64,000 bases of DNA from Candidatus Paracaedibacteraceae bacterium (GTDB taxonomy: Bacteria; Pseudomonadota; Alphaproteobacteria; Paracaedibacterales; Paracaedibacteraceae), in the NCBI GenBank assembly GCA_019636035.1, contig JAHBYI010000003.1, forward strand, positions 62,001 to 126,000, read 5' to 3'. This document shows, piece after piece, positions 27,722-36,115 of the stretch. The position numbers and the translations under genes were made by a program. Below the pieces are notes generated by a model. The model saw only the letters and a program-made list of their open reading frames with translations, made no database searches and was not told where the DNA came from. Numbering within the stretch: the stretch's first letter is position 1; each line of letters opens with the position of its first letter.

Positions 27722-28819
27722 TTAGTACTCGCTTTTTGTTGATGTATTTTCTTTTGTTTTACTTCGACTGCGCGGTGTCTTAGGAGAACTCGAACTCGCT
27801 ACTTGATCATCAGATGATGTTGAGGTAAGAGCATCATCTGATGCCCCTCTGATTATTCCATCTCCGCTTTCTAAAACATTCCGCTTAGATTTGTTTCTCG
27901 ATAATAAAGATAACCCGCGACGCCTTGCTGGCGGTGTCGATGCTGATGCCTCTACAGAAGGCCCTGCTTCTTTCGTACTAGCAGAACGTAATAATTCTTC
28001 TAACACTTCTTCGGCTTTACTTATTTCTTCTGGAATTAACATTTTTAAGGCTAAAGCCTGCGAATGCTGTTCCTTAAATTTACGATTGATCCGCTCCATC
28101 GAAAAATCACACTGAGAAATCTTATTGGAGAGACTCTCCTTATCGGTCACTTCTGTTTCAGGCAATCCCTTACTTGCCACCAATAAAAATAGTTCTTTTT
28201 GCGATCTCATTAAATCAGCAATAAATTGACCAAATGAATCAAGATAGATTATAAAATTATTAAGGTTTTCTATGGTACCATTAAGGCAATTACTCGCTAC
28301 TAGATATCGATCATTATCGCGATTGTCACGCGCGCCTTTTATAGACTTTGCACAAAATTCCAATGCTTTCGGGATAAAAATCGTTGATGTCGATTCGATA
28401 ACAGCAAATATCTCAAGCAAGTTTTGCATCATTTCAATTTTTTCAGACAAACTATAGTCTGAGATCAAACTTTGCCTTTTTGCCAAATCAATAATTTTAA
28501 AAAATCGAGTTACGCTCTCACCCTTTACATCTGGGCGAAACAACGTGCTTGGCAACGAATTTTTATGTGTTTCAGCCATCAAATACTTAAGAAAAGTATC
28601 CGTCTTGAGCAAAACGTAAAATGTATCATATTGCTGAATATGCACAGCTAATGTTCTGCTCGTTGGCAAAGCAGGAGGCAGAGAAGAATCAGCTGATAAT
28701 GCAACAGCAGATAAATTTAAGGGTGGGATAGTCATTGGTTTACCAGAACCAACGCTATCCGTTGCAAAGCAAGAGTTGCACATTAAAGCTAATATAATAT
28801 TTTTCTTCTTGATTATCAT
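27722..28819 (-). CDS. Secreted protein with helical core and basic Ser-rich tail, unknown
   Basis: Not recognised. The ATG at 28817-28819 is chosen: it is followed by a signal peptide (MIIKKKNIILALMCNSCFA) and preceded by TGGAAAAT; a GTG twelve bases upstream is also in frame. Residues about 50-285 are predicted helical with no clear motif. The last ~90 residues are low-complexity, rich in Ser, Thr, Lys and Arg, with basic clusters ARRRGLSLL, RNKSKRN and PRSRSKTKE that resemble nuclear-localisation signals. It is convergent with pepP (7-base gap) and heads a run of three secreted genes on the minus strand. An effector role is inference. Confidence 0.6.
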   Translation of the reverse strand: MIIKKKNIILALMCNSCFATDSVGSGKPMTIPPLNLSAVALSADSSLPPALPTSRTLAVHIQQYDTFYVLLKTDTFLKYLMAETHKNSLPSTLFRPDVKGESVTRFFKIIDLAKRQSLISDYSLSEKIEMMQNLLEIFAVIESTSTIFIPKALEFCAKSIKGARDNRDNDRYLVASNCLNGTIENLNNFIIYLDSFGQFIADLMRSQKELFLLVASKGLPETEVTDKESLSNKISQCDFSMERINRKFKEQHSQALALKMLIPEEISKAEEVLEELLRSASTKEAGPSVEASASTPPARRRGLSLLSRNKSKRNVLESGDGIIRGASDDALTSTSSDDQVASSSSPKTPRSRSKTKENTSTKSEY

Positions 28820-28905
28820 TTTATTTTCCACTAAGTCAACTTACACCTAGTAAAAAATACACGATAACTATTATAGTATCAAATACTTAATTGCCTATTT
28901 TCATG

Positions 28906-29013
28906 TATAGTCGTTTCAGTTAAGTCTGATACAGTTAACTGAGAAGCATACATATAGCTAGAACCATTATAATCCGGCTATATACTGTATCAAGGTTAAA
29001 TAGAGCGACTATA
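28906..29013. repeat. Palindromic repeat element with a nested second element
   Basis: A 108-base inverted-repeat element. The left end reads TATAGTCGTTTCAGTTAAGT then CTGATACAGT; the right end, complemented, reads TATAGTCGCTCTATTTAACC then TTGATACAGT. The inner part (28946-28978) is a different small palindrome, TATAGCTAGAACCATT then ATAATCCGGCTATA, closely related to 50672-50700, so one element has inserted into another. The right arm contains the last five codons and stop of the following gene. Confidence 0.75.
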
Positions 29014-29856
29014 ATAAGCTAAAACATTAATAAGAGCTATAAATCCACGATTGACAAATCCTTGGATACATCCGCCTCGTGTCATCATCCCCTCAATTGA
29101 CTCATCAACTAAATGACGAATAATCGTGCACTTAACATTATTTGCTACATAAGGGTTATTCAATAAATTTGAAGTTAAGGCTATTGCCATGGCCCAAACC
29201 TGAGTGCCCTGTCCTGAAGCATAATTCCCAACCTCTCTAAATGAGCGCGAGAACTGAGTTTTTATTATCCCCTCTATATCACTCAATGATTTTGGCGTTC
29301 CCTCATAATGATATCCAGATAAAACATTACTATGCGTTGAGATTATTGAAAGAAGGCGATGAGACACCTGAAGGAGATCTTCATTCGCTAAAGACTGGAT
29401 ATCTGAGCCGCATTGCTCAATAAGATTATGCCCAATATTAACAATAGATGGAATTTGTTGAGGTATGTAATGATCCCCAGCATGAACATCTCCATGCTGG
29501 ACATATATACTTCTCAGTTTTTCTGAGACCACGTTAATTGTTTCTACATCTTGGGAAGTTACAAAGCAGAAATAGTTGGGTTGAGTATGTCTCAAATCCA
29601 AATCTTCTTGAGCAAGAGCACGAGCCAACGCTTCATCATCTTCGATTTGTTGTACAGGAACCATCCTCGAATCTTCTAAGGAAAGAGCAAAAGCACGCGC
29701 AAGATCTTCATCATCTTCGATTTGTTGTACAGGAGCCATCCTCGAATCTTCTAAGGAAAGAGCAATGGCAAGAGCCAAAACTTCATCATCAGATTGCATA
29801 CGTTGATCAGAAGCATTAAGCGTAGAAGCAAGAAAAATAGAAAGATATAGTTTCAT
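28996..29856 (-). CDS. Secreted protein with tandem ubiquitin-interacting-motif-like repeats
   Basis: A 286-residue protein with signal peptide MKLYLSIFLASTLNA. Residues 23-37 (DDEVLALAIALSLED) and 48-62 (DEDLARAFALSLED) fit the ubiquitin-interacting motif: acidic patch, hydrophobic, Ala, three residues, Ser, two residues, acidic. A third unit at 73-87 (DEALARALAQED) has Glu in place of Ser. The units come from a 75-base DNA duplication. Residues about 95-285 form a domain shared with the neighbouring gene (VHAGDHYIPQQIPS, GQGTQVWAMAIAL, GGCIQGFVNRGFIAL) and unknown to me. UIMs are typical of eukaryotic proteins, so binding of host ubiquitin is a reasonable inference. The ATG at 29854-29856 is preferred to the in-frame TTG before it. 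The C-terminal YSRSI and stop come from a palindromic repeat. Confidence 0.7.
   Translation of the reverse strand: MKLYLSIFLASTLNASDQRMQSDDEVLALAIALSLEDSRMAPVQQIEDDEDLARAFALSLEDSRMVPVQQIEDDEALARALAQEDLDLRHTQPNYFCFVTSQDVETINVVSEKLRSIYVQHGDVHAGDHYIPQQIPSIVNIGHNLIEQCGSDIQSLANEDLLQVSHRLLSIISTHSNVLSGYHYEGTPKSLSDIEGIIKTQFSRSFREVGNYASGQGTQVWAMAIALTSNLLNNPYVANNVKCTIIRHLVDESIEGMMTRGGCIQGFVNRGFIALINVLAYYSRSI
29641..29790 (-). repeat. Two 75-base tandem repeats encoding UIM-like units
   Basis: Units 29641-29715 and 29716-29790 are nearly identical, differing by a few bases. Each encodes 25 residues with one acidic-Ala-Ser helix. The high identity indicates recent duplication. Confidence 0.85.
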
Positions 29857-29952
29857 CAAATGATCTTTTTTTTATTAATACTAATGACTATATAGTAACT
29901 CCCAACCAATTAATCAATATTCTTTCGTTAGTTGTCCACTATATTTAAGGCA

Positions 29953-30672
29953 TTATTTTTTCATATAATAGGCTAAAATATTCATAAGAGCTATAAATCC
30001 ACGATTGACAAATCCTTGGATACATCCGCCCTGCGTGAGCATTCCTTCGATCGATTGATCAACTAAGTGGTGAACAATTGTATGTTTTTCTTCATCTTTT
30101 ACGTTTGGATCATTCAGTAAATTCAAAGCTAGGGCTATGGTCATAGCCCATACCTGAGTCCCCTGCCCTGAAGCATAGCGACCAACTTCTTTAGAGGAAC
30201 GCGAGAATTGAGTTTTTATAATTTCTTGTATGCTACTCAATGATTTGGGTGTTTTTTCATAATGGTATTCCGATAAAACATCGCCATAAAGTGATGTGAT
30301 CAAAAGAAGGTTCTCAGAGGTTTGGATCAGATTTTTATGGGATGCCTCGTTTATATCTGTACCGCATTGCTCAACGAGTTTGCGACCAATGCCCAGAACA
30401 GTCGGAATATGTTGGGGTATACAGTGATCCCCAGCATGAACACCGCCGTTGGGTTTAAATACTTTTCTCAAATTATCTGAGATCAGACTCATCTTCTCTA
30501 CATCTTGAGGCGCAATAAATGGCCCGATGAACTGAGAAAGATTTGATTGAGAATCACTCAGATCCCAATCCTCAAAGGCAAGAGCAAGAGCCAACGCTTC
30601 ATCATTAGGTTCCACAGGGATTTCGGCAGCATTAAGTACAGACACACAAGTAATAATCATATATAAATTCAT
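29953..30672 (-). CDS. Secreted paralogue of the UIM-like protein
   Basis: A 239-residue protein with signal peptide MNLYMIITCVSVLNA. A single degenerate UIM-like helix is at about 22-37 (NDEALALALAFEDWD, Glu where UIMs have Ser). From about residue 50 it aligns throughout with the gene at 28996: VHAGDHCIPQHIPT, LVEQCGTDI, GDVLSEYHYEKTPKSLSSI, IIKTQFSRSSKEVGRYASGQ, then MLTQGGCIQGFVNRGFIAL. The shared domain is unidentified. The two genes are tandem on the minus strand and clearly duplicated; the UIM copy number differs (three versus one). It ends in MKK, not in the repeat-derived tail of its sister. Confidence 0.7.
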   Translation of the reverse strand: MNLYMIITCVSVLNAAEIPVEPNDEALALALAFEDWDLSDSQSNLSQFIGPFIAPQDVEKMSLISDNLRKVFKPNGGVHAGDHCIPQHIPTVLGIGRKLVEQCGTDINEASHKNLIQTSENLLLITSLYGDVLSEYHYEKTPKSLSSIQEIIKTQFSRSSKEVGRYASGQGTQVWAMTIALALNLLNDPNVKDEEKHTIVHHLVDQSIEGMLTQGGCIQGFVNRGFIALMNILAYYMKK

Positions 30673-30728
30673 AATAAGGCTTTCATTTTACTCAATAATG
30701 ATGTCTATCATGAATCTATATTTATTAA

Positions 30729-31631
30729 TTAATCCTTTATTTTTAGTTTTTCTTCTCGAGCTGCTCTTAATCGTGCAAAATCATCGCCGGCATGATAGGA
30801 TGATCGCGTCAACGGGGATGCTGACACCATTAAAAATCCCTTGCCCCGAGCCATTGTTGCGTAAACATCAAATTCATCCGGCGTGATATAAGCTAAAACA
30901 GGGTGATGTTTTGCTGTCGGCTGAAGATATTGACCGATAGTCATAAAATCAACATTCGCCGCCCGCAGATCATCCATAACCTGATAAATCTCAGGTTTTG
31001 TCTCGCCTAAACCAACCATAATGCCGGATTTTGTAAAAATCGACGGATCAAGCTCTTTGACCTTTTCAAGCAACCTTAAAGAATGAAAATATCGCGCCCC
31101 CGGGCGAACTTCTGAATATAGCCTTGGAACAGTTTCAAGATTGTGGTTATAAACGTCAGGTCGCGCCTCAACGATTTTCTCAACAGCCCCTTCTTTACGT
31201 TGGAAATCCGGTGTCAATATCTCAATCGTCGTTCCCGGAGAAAACAAACGGATCTGTCGGATAACCCGCGCAAAATGATCGGCACCACCATCATCCAAAT
31301 CATCACGATCCACAGACGTAATCACCACGTGTGATAATCCCATCTTTGCAACAGCTTCGGCAACTCGCTCTGGTTCATGCGGATCTAACAAATCGGGACG
31401 CCCCGTTTTGACATTACAGAAGGTACAAGCTCGCGTGCATGTATCCCCCAAAATCATCACTGTTGCATGTTTCTTTTCCCAACACTCACCAATATTAGGG
31501 CAGGCTGCCTCTTGGCAAACAGTATTGAGTTTCAGACCTTTCATCAGTTCTGCTGTTTCACGGTACCCCTTAGAGACAGGAGCCTTAACACGAATCCAAT
31601 CAGGTTTGCGTTGAATCGAAGGAGTCGTCAT
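30729..31631 (-). CDS. lipA: Lipoyl synthase
   Basis: A radical-SAM enzyme that inserts two sulfurs into octanoyl groups on lipoate-dependent proteins. With the ATG at 31631 (ribosome site GGGAGAT) the protein has 300 residues. The auxiliary cluster ligands are Cys39, Cys44 and Cys50 ([12 protein letters not shown]). The radical-SAM ligands are Cys65, Cys69 and Cys72 (CTRACTFC). The C-terminal SSYHA holds the serine ligand of the auxiliary cluster. It lies 10 bases after lpdA, so the operon pairs a lipoyl-using dehydrogenase with lipoyl synthesis, also needed by glycine cleavage. Confidence 0.97.
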   Translation of the reverse strand: MTTPSIQRKPDWIRVKAPVSKGYRETAELMKGLKLNTVCQEAACPNIGECWEKKHATVMILGDTCTRACTFCNVKTGRPDLLDPHEPERVAEAVAKMGLSHVVITSVDRDDLDDGGADHFARVIRQIRLFSPGTTIEILTPDFQRKEGAVEKIVEARPDVYNHNLETVPRLYSEVRPGARYFHSLRLLEKVKELDPSIFTKSGIMVGLGETKPEIYQVMDDLRAANVDFMTIGQYLQPTAKHHPVLAYITPDEFDVYATMARGKGFLMVSASPLTRSSYHAGDDFARLRAAREEKLKIKD

Positions 31632-31641
31632 TTTAATCTCC

Positions 31642-33036
31642 CTAAAAATGGATTGCCCGACCATAAGCAGATAACACAGATTCGTGCATCATCTCAGATA
31701 AAGTCGGATGAGGAAATACTGTATGCATAAGGTCAGTTTCTGTTGTCTCAAGGGTTTTTGCAATACCAAAGCCTTGGATCAATTCTGTCACTTCTGCACC
31801 AATCATATGAGCCCCGAGTAATTCGCCTGTCTTGGCATTAAAGATGGTCTTAACCAAGCCTTCAGCGTCCCCCAAAGCAATCGCTTTACCATTGCCAACA
31901 TAGGGAAACCGTCCGACTTTGATCTCAAATCCGGCAGCCTTAGCCTTATCTTCAGTCAAGCCAATACTCGCAACCTGTGGCAAGCTATAGGTGCACCCCG
32001 GAATCTTTGATTTATCAAGAGGATGAACATCTTTTACAGCAGCAATTTTCTCAACACAAATGATCGCTTCATGACTTGCCTTATGAGCCAGCCACGGTGC
32101 CCCGGCAACATCGCCTATGGCATATAAACCGGGTTCTGCTGTTTCACACCATTCGTTTGTATGAATTTGATTTTTTTCAACTTTTGCCTTGGTGTTTTCA
32201 AGCCCTAAATGATCCGTATTACCAATAATCCCAATGGCTAGAATAACGTTGGATGCCTCAAGATGTTCGGATCCTTGGGGTGTTTTAACGGTGATCTTAG
32301 CACCTGATTTGGTTTTCTCTAGCTTTTCAACAGTCGATGACAGTTTAAATTTCATTCCCTGTTTTTCAAAAGCTTTCAAAGCCAAACCGGAGATTTCAGG
32401 ATCTTCTTGTGGCAAGATACGATCAATCATTTCAATAACAGTAACATCAGCGCCCATCGTTCTATAAAAACTGGCAAACTCGATCCCAATTGCCCCAGAC
32501 CCAACGATAATCAATGATTTCGGCATAACTTTTGGAACCATAGCATGGCGTGCTGTCCAAACAATCTCACCGTCTGCTTCCAGATGTGGCAAAGTCCGAG
32601 CCCGTGCTCCCGTTGCAATAATGATGTGTTTTGCCTTTAAATCTTCGATCTTCCCGTCATTGAGTTTTACAGAGACACCAGCTTTACCCTTTAAGGTTGC
32701 CTGTCCCTCAAAAACCGTGACTTTATTTTTCTTCATCAGGTGTTTAATACCGCCGGCAAGTTGCGCAGAAATCTTACGAGAACGCTCAACAACCTTGTCT
32801 AACATAATCTCAGGTTTTGCAACCTTGATGCCAAACTCCTCAGCATGGTCAATCAGATGCTTAACTTCAGCAGAACGCAGCAATGCCTTTGTCGGAATAC
32901 ATCCCCAGTTTAAACAAACACCCCCTAAATGCTCACGTTCAACAATGGCCGTTTTCAACCCTAATTGTGCGGCTCTGATTGCTGCAACATATCCTCCGGG
33001 GCCCGCCCCAATAACAACTAAATCAAATTCTTGCAT
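31642..33036 (-). CDS. lpdA: Dihydrolipoyl dehydrogenase
   Basis: The E3 flavoprotein reoxidising dihydrolipoyl groups in pyruvate and 2-oxoglutarate dehydrogenases and in glycine cleavage. The FAD-binding GAGPGG (11-15) and the redox disulfide Cys41/Cys46 in [13 protein letters not shown] are present. So are the NAD-binding [12 protein letters not shown], the second FAD motif LYAIGDVAG, and the dimer-interface catalytic His in [15 protein letters not shown]. The ATG at 33034-33036 is chosen; a GTG two codons upstream is possible. Genes for E1 and E2 are not in the window. Confidence 0.97.
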   Translation of the reverse strand: MQEFDLVVIGAGPGGYVAAIRAAQLGLKTAIVEREHLGGVCLNWGCIPTKALLRSAEVKHLIDHAEEFGIKVAKPEIMLDKVVERSRKISAQLAGGIKHLMKKNKVTVFEGQATLKGKAGVSVKLNDGKIEDLKAKHIIIATGARARTLPHLEADGEIVWTARHAMVPKVMPKSLIIVGSGAIGIEFASFYRTMGADVTVIEMIDRILPQEDPEISGLALKAFEKQGMKFKLSSTVEKLEKTKSGAKITVKTPQGSEHLEASNVILAIGIIGNTDHLGLENTKAKVEKNQIHTNEWCETAEPGLYAIGDVAGAPWLAHKASHEAIICVEKIAAVKDVHPLDKSKIPGCTYSLPQVASIGLTEDKAKAAGFEIKVGRFPYVGNGKAIALGDAEGLVKTIFNAKTGELLGAHMIGAEVTELIQGFGIAKTLETTETDLMHTVFPHPTLSEMMHESVLSAYGRAIHF

Positions 33037-33113
33037 TTTCACAACGCCTATTATCGGTTAAACTTGAGACAAGTGTATCATATAACTCTAGTCTAAATCG
33101 AGGCTTGTTAAGA

Positions 33114-33809
33114 ATGAATGAACCAAATTCCCGCATTTTAGTTGTTGATGATGATCGTCGCTTGCGTGAATTGATAACAAAATTTATCAAAGACTCAGGA
33201 TACAAAGTTGATAGTGCAGCCTCAGCAACCGAAGCACGAGTTCACCTTGCAGCCCAAGATTTTGACATGATCGTCCTTGATATCATGATGCCAGGCGAGA
33301 CAGGCATCGACTTAACTCATTCTCTCAGAGAATCCGGAAACACCATCCCCATTCTCTTTTTAACAGCCCGAGACAGTGTTGAAGACCGCATTCACGGATT
33401 TGATAGTGGTGGCGATGACTACTTACCAAAACCCTTTGAGCCAGCAGAATTACTCTCCCGCATGAGAGCTATTCTCCGTCGACACACAAAAACAAAACCT
33501 GAAACAACACCGATATCATTACCGTTCGGGAACCTAAACTTCAACCTTGAAACGGGTGTCTTGAGCGACAAGAACGATCATATATTCCTCTCTTCAACTG
33601 AGGTTATTCTTCTTAAAACAATGGCTCAATCCCCCAGAAAACCCTTTTCACGGGAAGATTTAGCCCAACGTATCGGCCACCGCGTTACCGATCGGGCAGT
33701 CGATGTTCAGATAACACGCCTCAGGAAAAAACTTCTTGATGATTCAAAACAACCACGGTACATCCAAACCATTCGTCATATAGGGTACGCTTTATGTCCC
33801 GATCAGTAA
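33114..33809 (+). CDS. OmpR-family response regulator
   Basis: A 231-residue DNA-binding regulator. The receiver domain has the acidic pair in VVDDD (10-14), the phosphoacceptor Asp56 in LDIMMPG, the Thr in LFLTARDS and the Lys in YLPKPFE. The C-terminal winged-helix domain includes DRAVDVQITRLRKKL and the IRHIGYAL ending of OmpR/PhoB proteins. The ATG at 33114 is preferred over the in-frame TTG at 33105 because of spacing from GAGG. The stop overlaps the start of the sensor kinase by 16 bases. Its regulon cannot be read from the sequence. Confidence 0.93.
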   Translation: MNEPNSRILVVDDDRRLRELITKFIKDSGYKVDSAASATEARVHLAAQDFDMIVLDIMMPGETGIDLTHSLRESGNTIPILFLTARDSVEDRIHGFDSGGDDYLPKPFEPAELLSRMRAILRRHTKTKPETTPISLPFGNLNFNLETGVLSDKNDHIFLSSTEVILLKTMAQSPRKPFSREDLAQRIGHRVTDRAVDVQITRLRKKLLDDSKQPRYIQTIRHIGYALCPDQ

Positions 33810-35113
33810 TACGTCACCCCTTTCGGTATCTAAAAAGATTTATGCCCAAAAGTCTCTTTGGGCGATCCATCATTATTTTGATGACTCCCTTAATCGTCGT
33901 TCAAGTTATCTTAAGCTATACTTTCTTTGAACGACACACCGATGCAATTCTTGATTCTCTTGCAAAAGGAATCGCCGGGGACATGCAGATGGTTTGTGAT
34001 CTGGTCGATAATAACCTCCCCATTGAGAAAATAGCGAGGCTTGCCAAAAAGAACTTTGATTTTAAAGTTACGCTCAACCCCCAAGGGAAACTGATGCAAT
34101 ACGGTGCCTTTAAAGACAAATGGCTTTATCAATATATGCTAAGCCAACTAGATGCTCGCCTCAATCACCTTTATTTCCTCAGAATTTTCGAGGACAAGAT
34201 CCATGTTGAAATCCCCCATGCTCGGGGCGTGATTATTATTGACACACCACGTAAGCGGTTATACAGCCGTACCACTCACCTCGTCATTATATGGACAGCT
34301 GTCTCGGCACTGTTACTCTTTATCGTCGCCTCCCTCTTTATGCGCAATCAAATTCGCCCGATTCATCGCCTTGCCAACGCAGCAGAGAGTTTTGGCCGAG
34401 GTGCAGAAGTTACCTTCAGACCTGAAGGAGCTACCGAAGTTCGTAAAGCCGGGCTCGCCTTTATGATCATGCGCGATCGACTCAAACGCCATATACAGGA
34501 ACGAACCGATATGCTCGCGGGTGTTTCCCATGACCTCAGAACGCCCCTCGCCCGCATGAAATTACAACTCGCCATGATGGAAAAAAATGACGATACCCAA
34601 GATTTGGAAAGTGATGTTGAAGAAATGCAACGGATGGTTCAAGGTTTCTTGGACTTTGCAAAAGGTGTCGGCCAAGAAGAATTATCCCCTGTTATCGTCT
34701 CAGATTTCTTAAAAACAGTCATTTTAGGGGTTCGCCATTTACCCTTAACCATCAAGACAAGCGGAGATACGGACTTTGAAATTCAAATTCGGAGCGAGCT
34801 CCTCAAACGCTGTTTAACCAACCTTTTGCTCAATGCCAATCGATATGCCCACACCCTTAATATCGATATCAGTCACGACGAAAAATACGTTAAGTTTACC
34901 CTTGATGATGATGGCCCCGGCATCCCCTTAGAAGAACGAGACAATGTCTTTAAACCATTTTACCGCGTCGATACCTCACGCAATTTAGATACAGGCGGCG
35001 TTGGACTCGGCCTCAGCATCGCAAAAGACATCATTAATGGGCATGGGGGCGACATGGTTTTAGAGGAATCTCCGGCACAAGGCTTGAGAATTGTTATAAA
35101 AATTCCATATTAA
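33794..35113 (+). CDS. EnvZ-like sensor histidine kinase
   Basis: A 439-residue inner-membrane kinase, partner of the preceding regulator. Two membrane spans (about 24-44 and 162-183) flank a ~115-residue periplasmic sensor. HAMP (about 184-235) and HisKA with the phosphoacceptor His246 in GVSHDLRTPLARMKLQLA follow. The ATPase domain has N-box NLLLNANRYA, DDDGPGIP and GGVGLGLSIAKDI. The order and size match EnvZ, so osmolarity or envelope sensing is a reasonable guess only. Confidence 0.93.
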   Translation: MSRSVIRHPFRYLKRFMPKSLFGRSIIILMTPLIVVQVILSYTFFERHTDAILDSLAKGIAGDMQMVCDLVDNNLPIEKIARLAKKNFDFKVTLNPQGKLMQYGAFKDKWLYQYMLSQLDARLNHLYFLRIFEDKIHVEIPHARGVIIIDTPRKRLYSRTTHLVIIWTAVSALLLFIVASLFMRNQIRPIHRLANAAESFGRGAEVTFRPEGATEVRKAGLAFMIMRDRLKRHIQERTDMLAGVSHDLRTPLARMKLQLAMMEKNDDTQDLESDVEEMQRMVQGFLDFAKGVGQEELSPVIVSDFLKTVILGVRHLPLTIKTSGDTDFEIQIRSELLKRCLTNLLLNANRYAHTLNIDISHDEKYVKFTLDDDGPGIPLEERDNVFKPFYRVDTSRNLDTGGVGLGLSIAKDIINGHGGDMVLEESPAQGLRIVIKIPY

Positions 35114-35140
35114 TTAACGAATCTTTAAGCTGTTGACGTC

Positions 35141-35163
35141 TATAGTCACTTCATGGGACTATG
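35141..35163 (+). repeat. Short palindrome before the phasin gene, possible solo end-to-end repeat
   Basis: TATAGTCACTTCA followed by TGGGACTATG forms an imperfect palindrome resembling the two ends of the larger palindromic elements joined with no interior. Together with TTGACG at 35133 and GACTAT at 35157 it could also supply the phasin promoter (18-base spacing). Both readings are tentative. Confidence 0.3.
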
Positions 35164-35192
35164 TACACAGGGATTATGAAGGAGAGAATGAC

Positions 35193-35630
35193 ATGTCACA
35201 AAATCCATTTCAATCAATGCAAGATATGATGAAAGATATGTCTCAAAAAATGACAGGAAATATGGACAAGGAGAGCATGATGATGAGCCATCGCAAAAAT
35301 ATGGAAGCACTAACCGAAGCAAATCGTATGGCTGTTGAAGTCATGAAATCGATAGCACAACTTCAATCACAATACGTCAAACAAACTTTTGAAGATTTTT
35401 CATCCATCATGAAAGATACCATGGCTCACCCGCCGGCATCAAAAGAAGCCGCGACAAATCACACAGGTCATGTAAAATCTCAAATGGAAAAAGCAATGAG
35501 CCACGGATCAAACGTAGCTCAGACACTTGCAAACTCACAAAAGGAAATCTTTGACCTAATGCACAAGCGTTATTCTGAAGGCGTCAGCGAAATGATTGAC
35601 ATTCGCGACAAAATGAAAACAAGACACTAA
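35193..35630 (+). CDS. Phasin family protein
   Basis: A 145-residue, Met-rich, all-helical protein. The pattern NMEALTEANRMAVEVMKSIAQLQSQY and SNVAQTLANSQKEIFDLMHKR fits the Phasin_2 family, which coats polyhydroxyalkanoate granules and controls their size; some members act as chaperones. The ATG at 35193 is chosen for GAAGGAGAGA just upstream. It stands alone between the kinase and a terminator. No PHB synthase gene is present in this window. Confidence 0.82.
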   Translation: MSQNPFQSMQDMMKDMSQKMTGNMDKESMMMSHRKNMEALTEANRMAVEVMKSIAQLQSQYVKQTFEDFSSIMKDTMAHPPASKEAATNHTGHVKSQMEKAMSHGSNVAQTLANSQKEIFDLMHKRYSEGVSEMIDIRDKMKTRH

Positions 35631-35647
35631 GTTTTCTGACACACTAA

Positions 35648-35673
35648 GAAATCCCCCAAATGGGGGATTTTTT
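35648..35673 (+). terminator. Terminator after the phasin gene
   Basis: Stem AAATCCCCC/GGGGGATTT with a 4-base loop, followed by TTTTT. Confidence 0.85.
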
Positions 35674-35763
35674 AATGCAGTGGGAGATACCCACCCTTCT
35701 TCCTAATTAATCCAACATCAATTCGATGTAAGAAATAAAATAAAAGGTGATGATACACCTTAC

Positions 35764-35932
35764 AACTGGCGGATTCTCCACCTCGCCCCTACGTAGGTGA
35801 GGTGGCTAATAAGCAATAGAGCAAGAGAAAACAACAGCCTGTTAATTGCTTTTATTGAATTTGTTTTCACCCCTCACCCGACCTGCGGTCGACCTCTCCC
35901 ACAAGGGAAGAGGTTAGAGATTCCGCCACTTA
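35764..35932. repeat. Intergenic palindromic element, ~169 bases
   Basis: The ends are inverted repeats: left AACTGGCGGATTCTCCACCT, and right, complemented, AAGTGGCGGAATCTCTAACC. Inside are strong hairpins: CCACCTC...GAGGTGG near 35778-35805 and ACCTCTCCC/GGGAAGAGGT near 35892-35913, preceded by CCCTCACCCGACCTGCGGTC. The last motif resembles palindromic repeats common between alphaproteobacterial genes (from memory). A 93-codon open frame crossing it is not credible. The rest of 35674-36115 shows nothing else. Confidence 0.6.
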
Positions 35933-36115
35933 CAAAGCATCTGGATAACAATTTTTTGTATTCTTTACGTCGAACTGACGTTATAGATAATATTCATCTA
36001 GTATTGATAGATGATAATTTCAAGAAGAAAGTTTTAGGATGCATTTGTTTTGATTTCATTAACAAAATTATATTATGATAAGCTGTTAGTATTTTTGCAA
36101 AAAGGAAGTATATAT

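Noticed and set aside
29538..29819. Plus-strand open frame with repeated HHLRFVVQEPSSNLLRKEQ segments
   Set aside because: It is the complement of the duplicated UIM-coding repeats; the minus-strand reading has a signal peptide, a paralogue and a known motif.
35797..36078. 93-codon open frame after the phasin gene
   Set aside because: It runs through a palindromic element with strong hairpins, has no ribosome site, and its product looks like translated repeat (PHPTCGRPLPQG).
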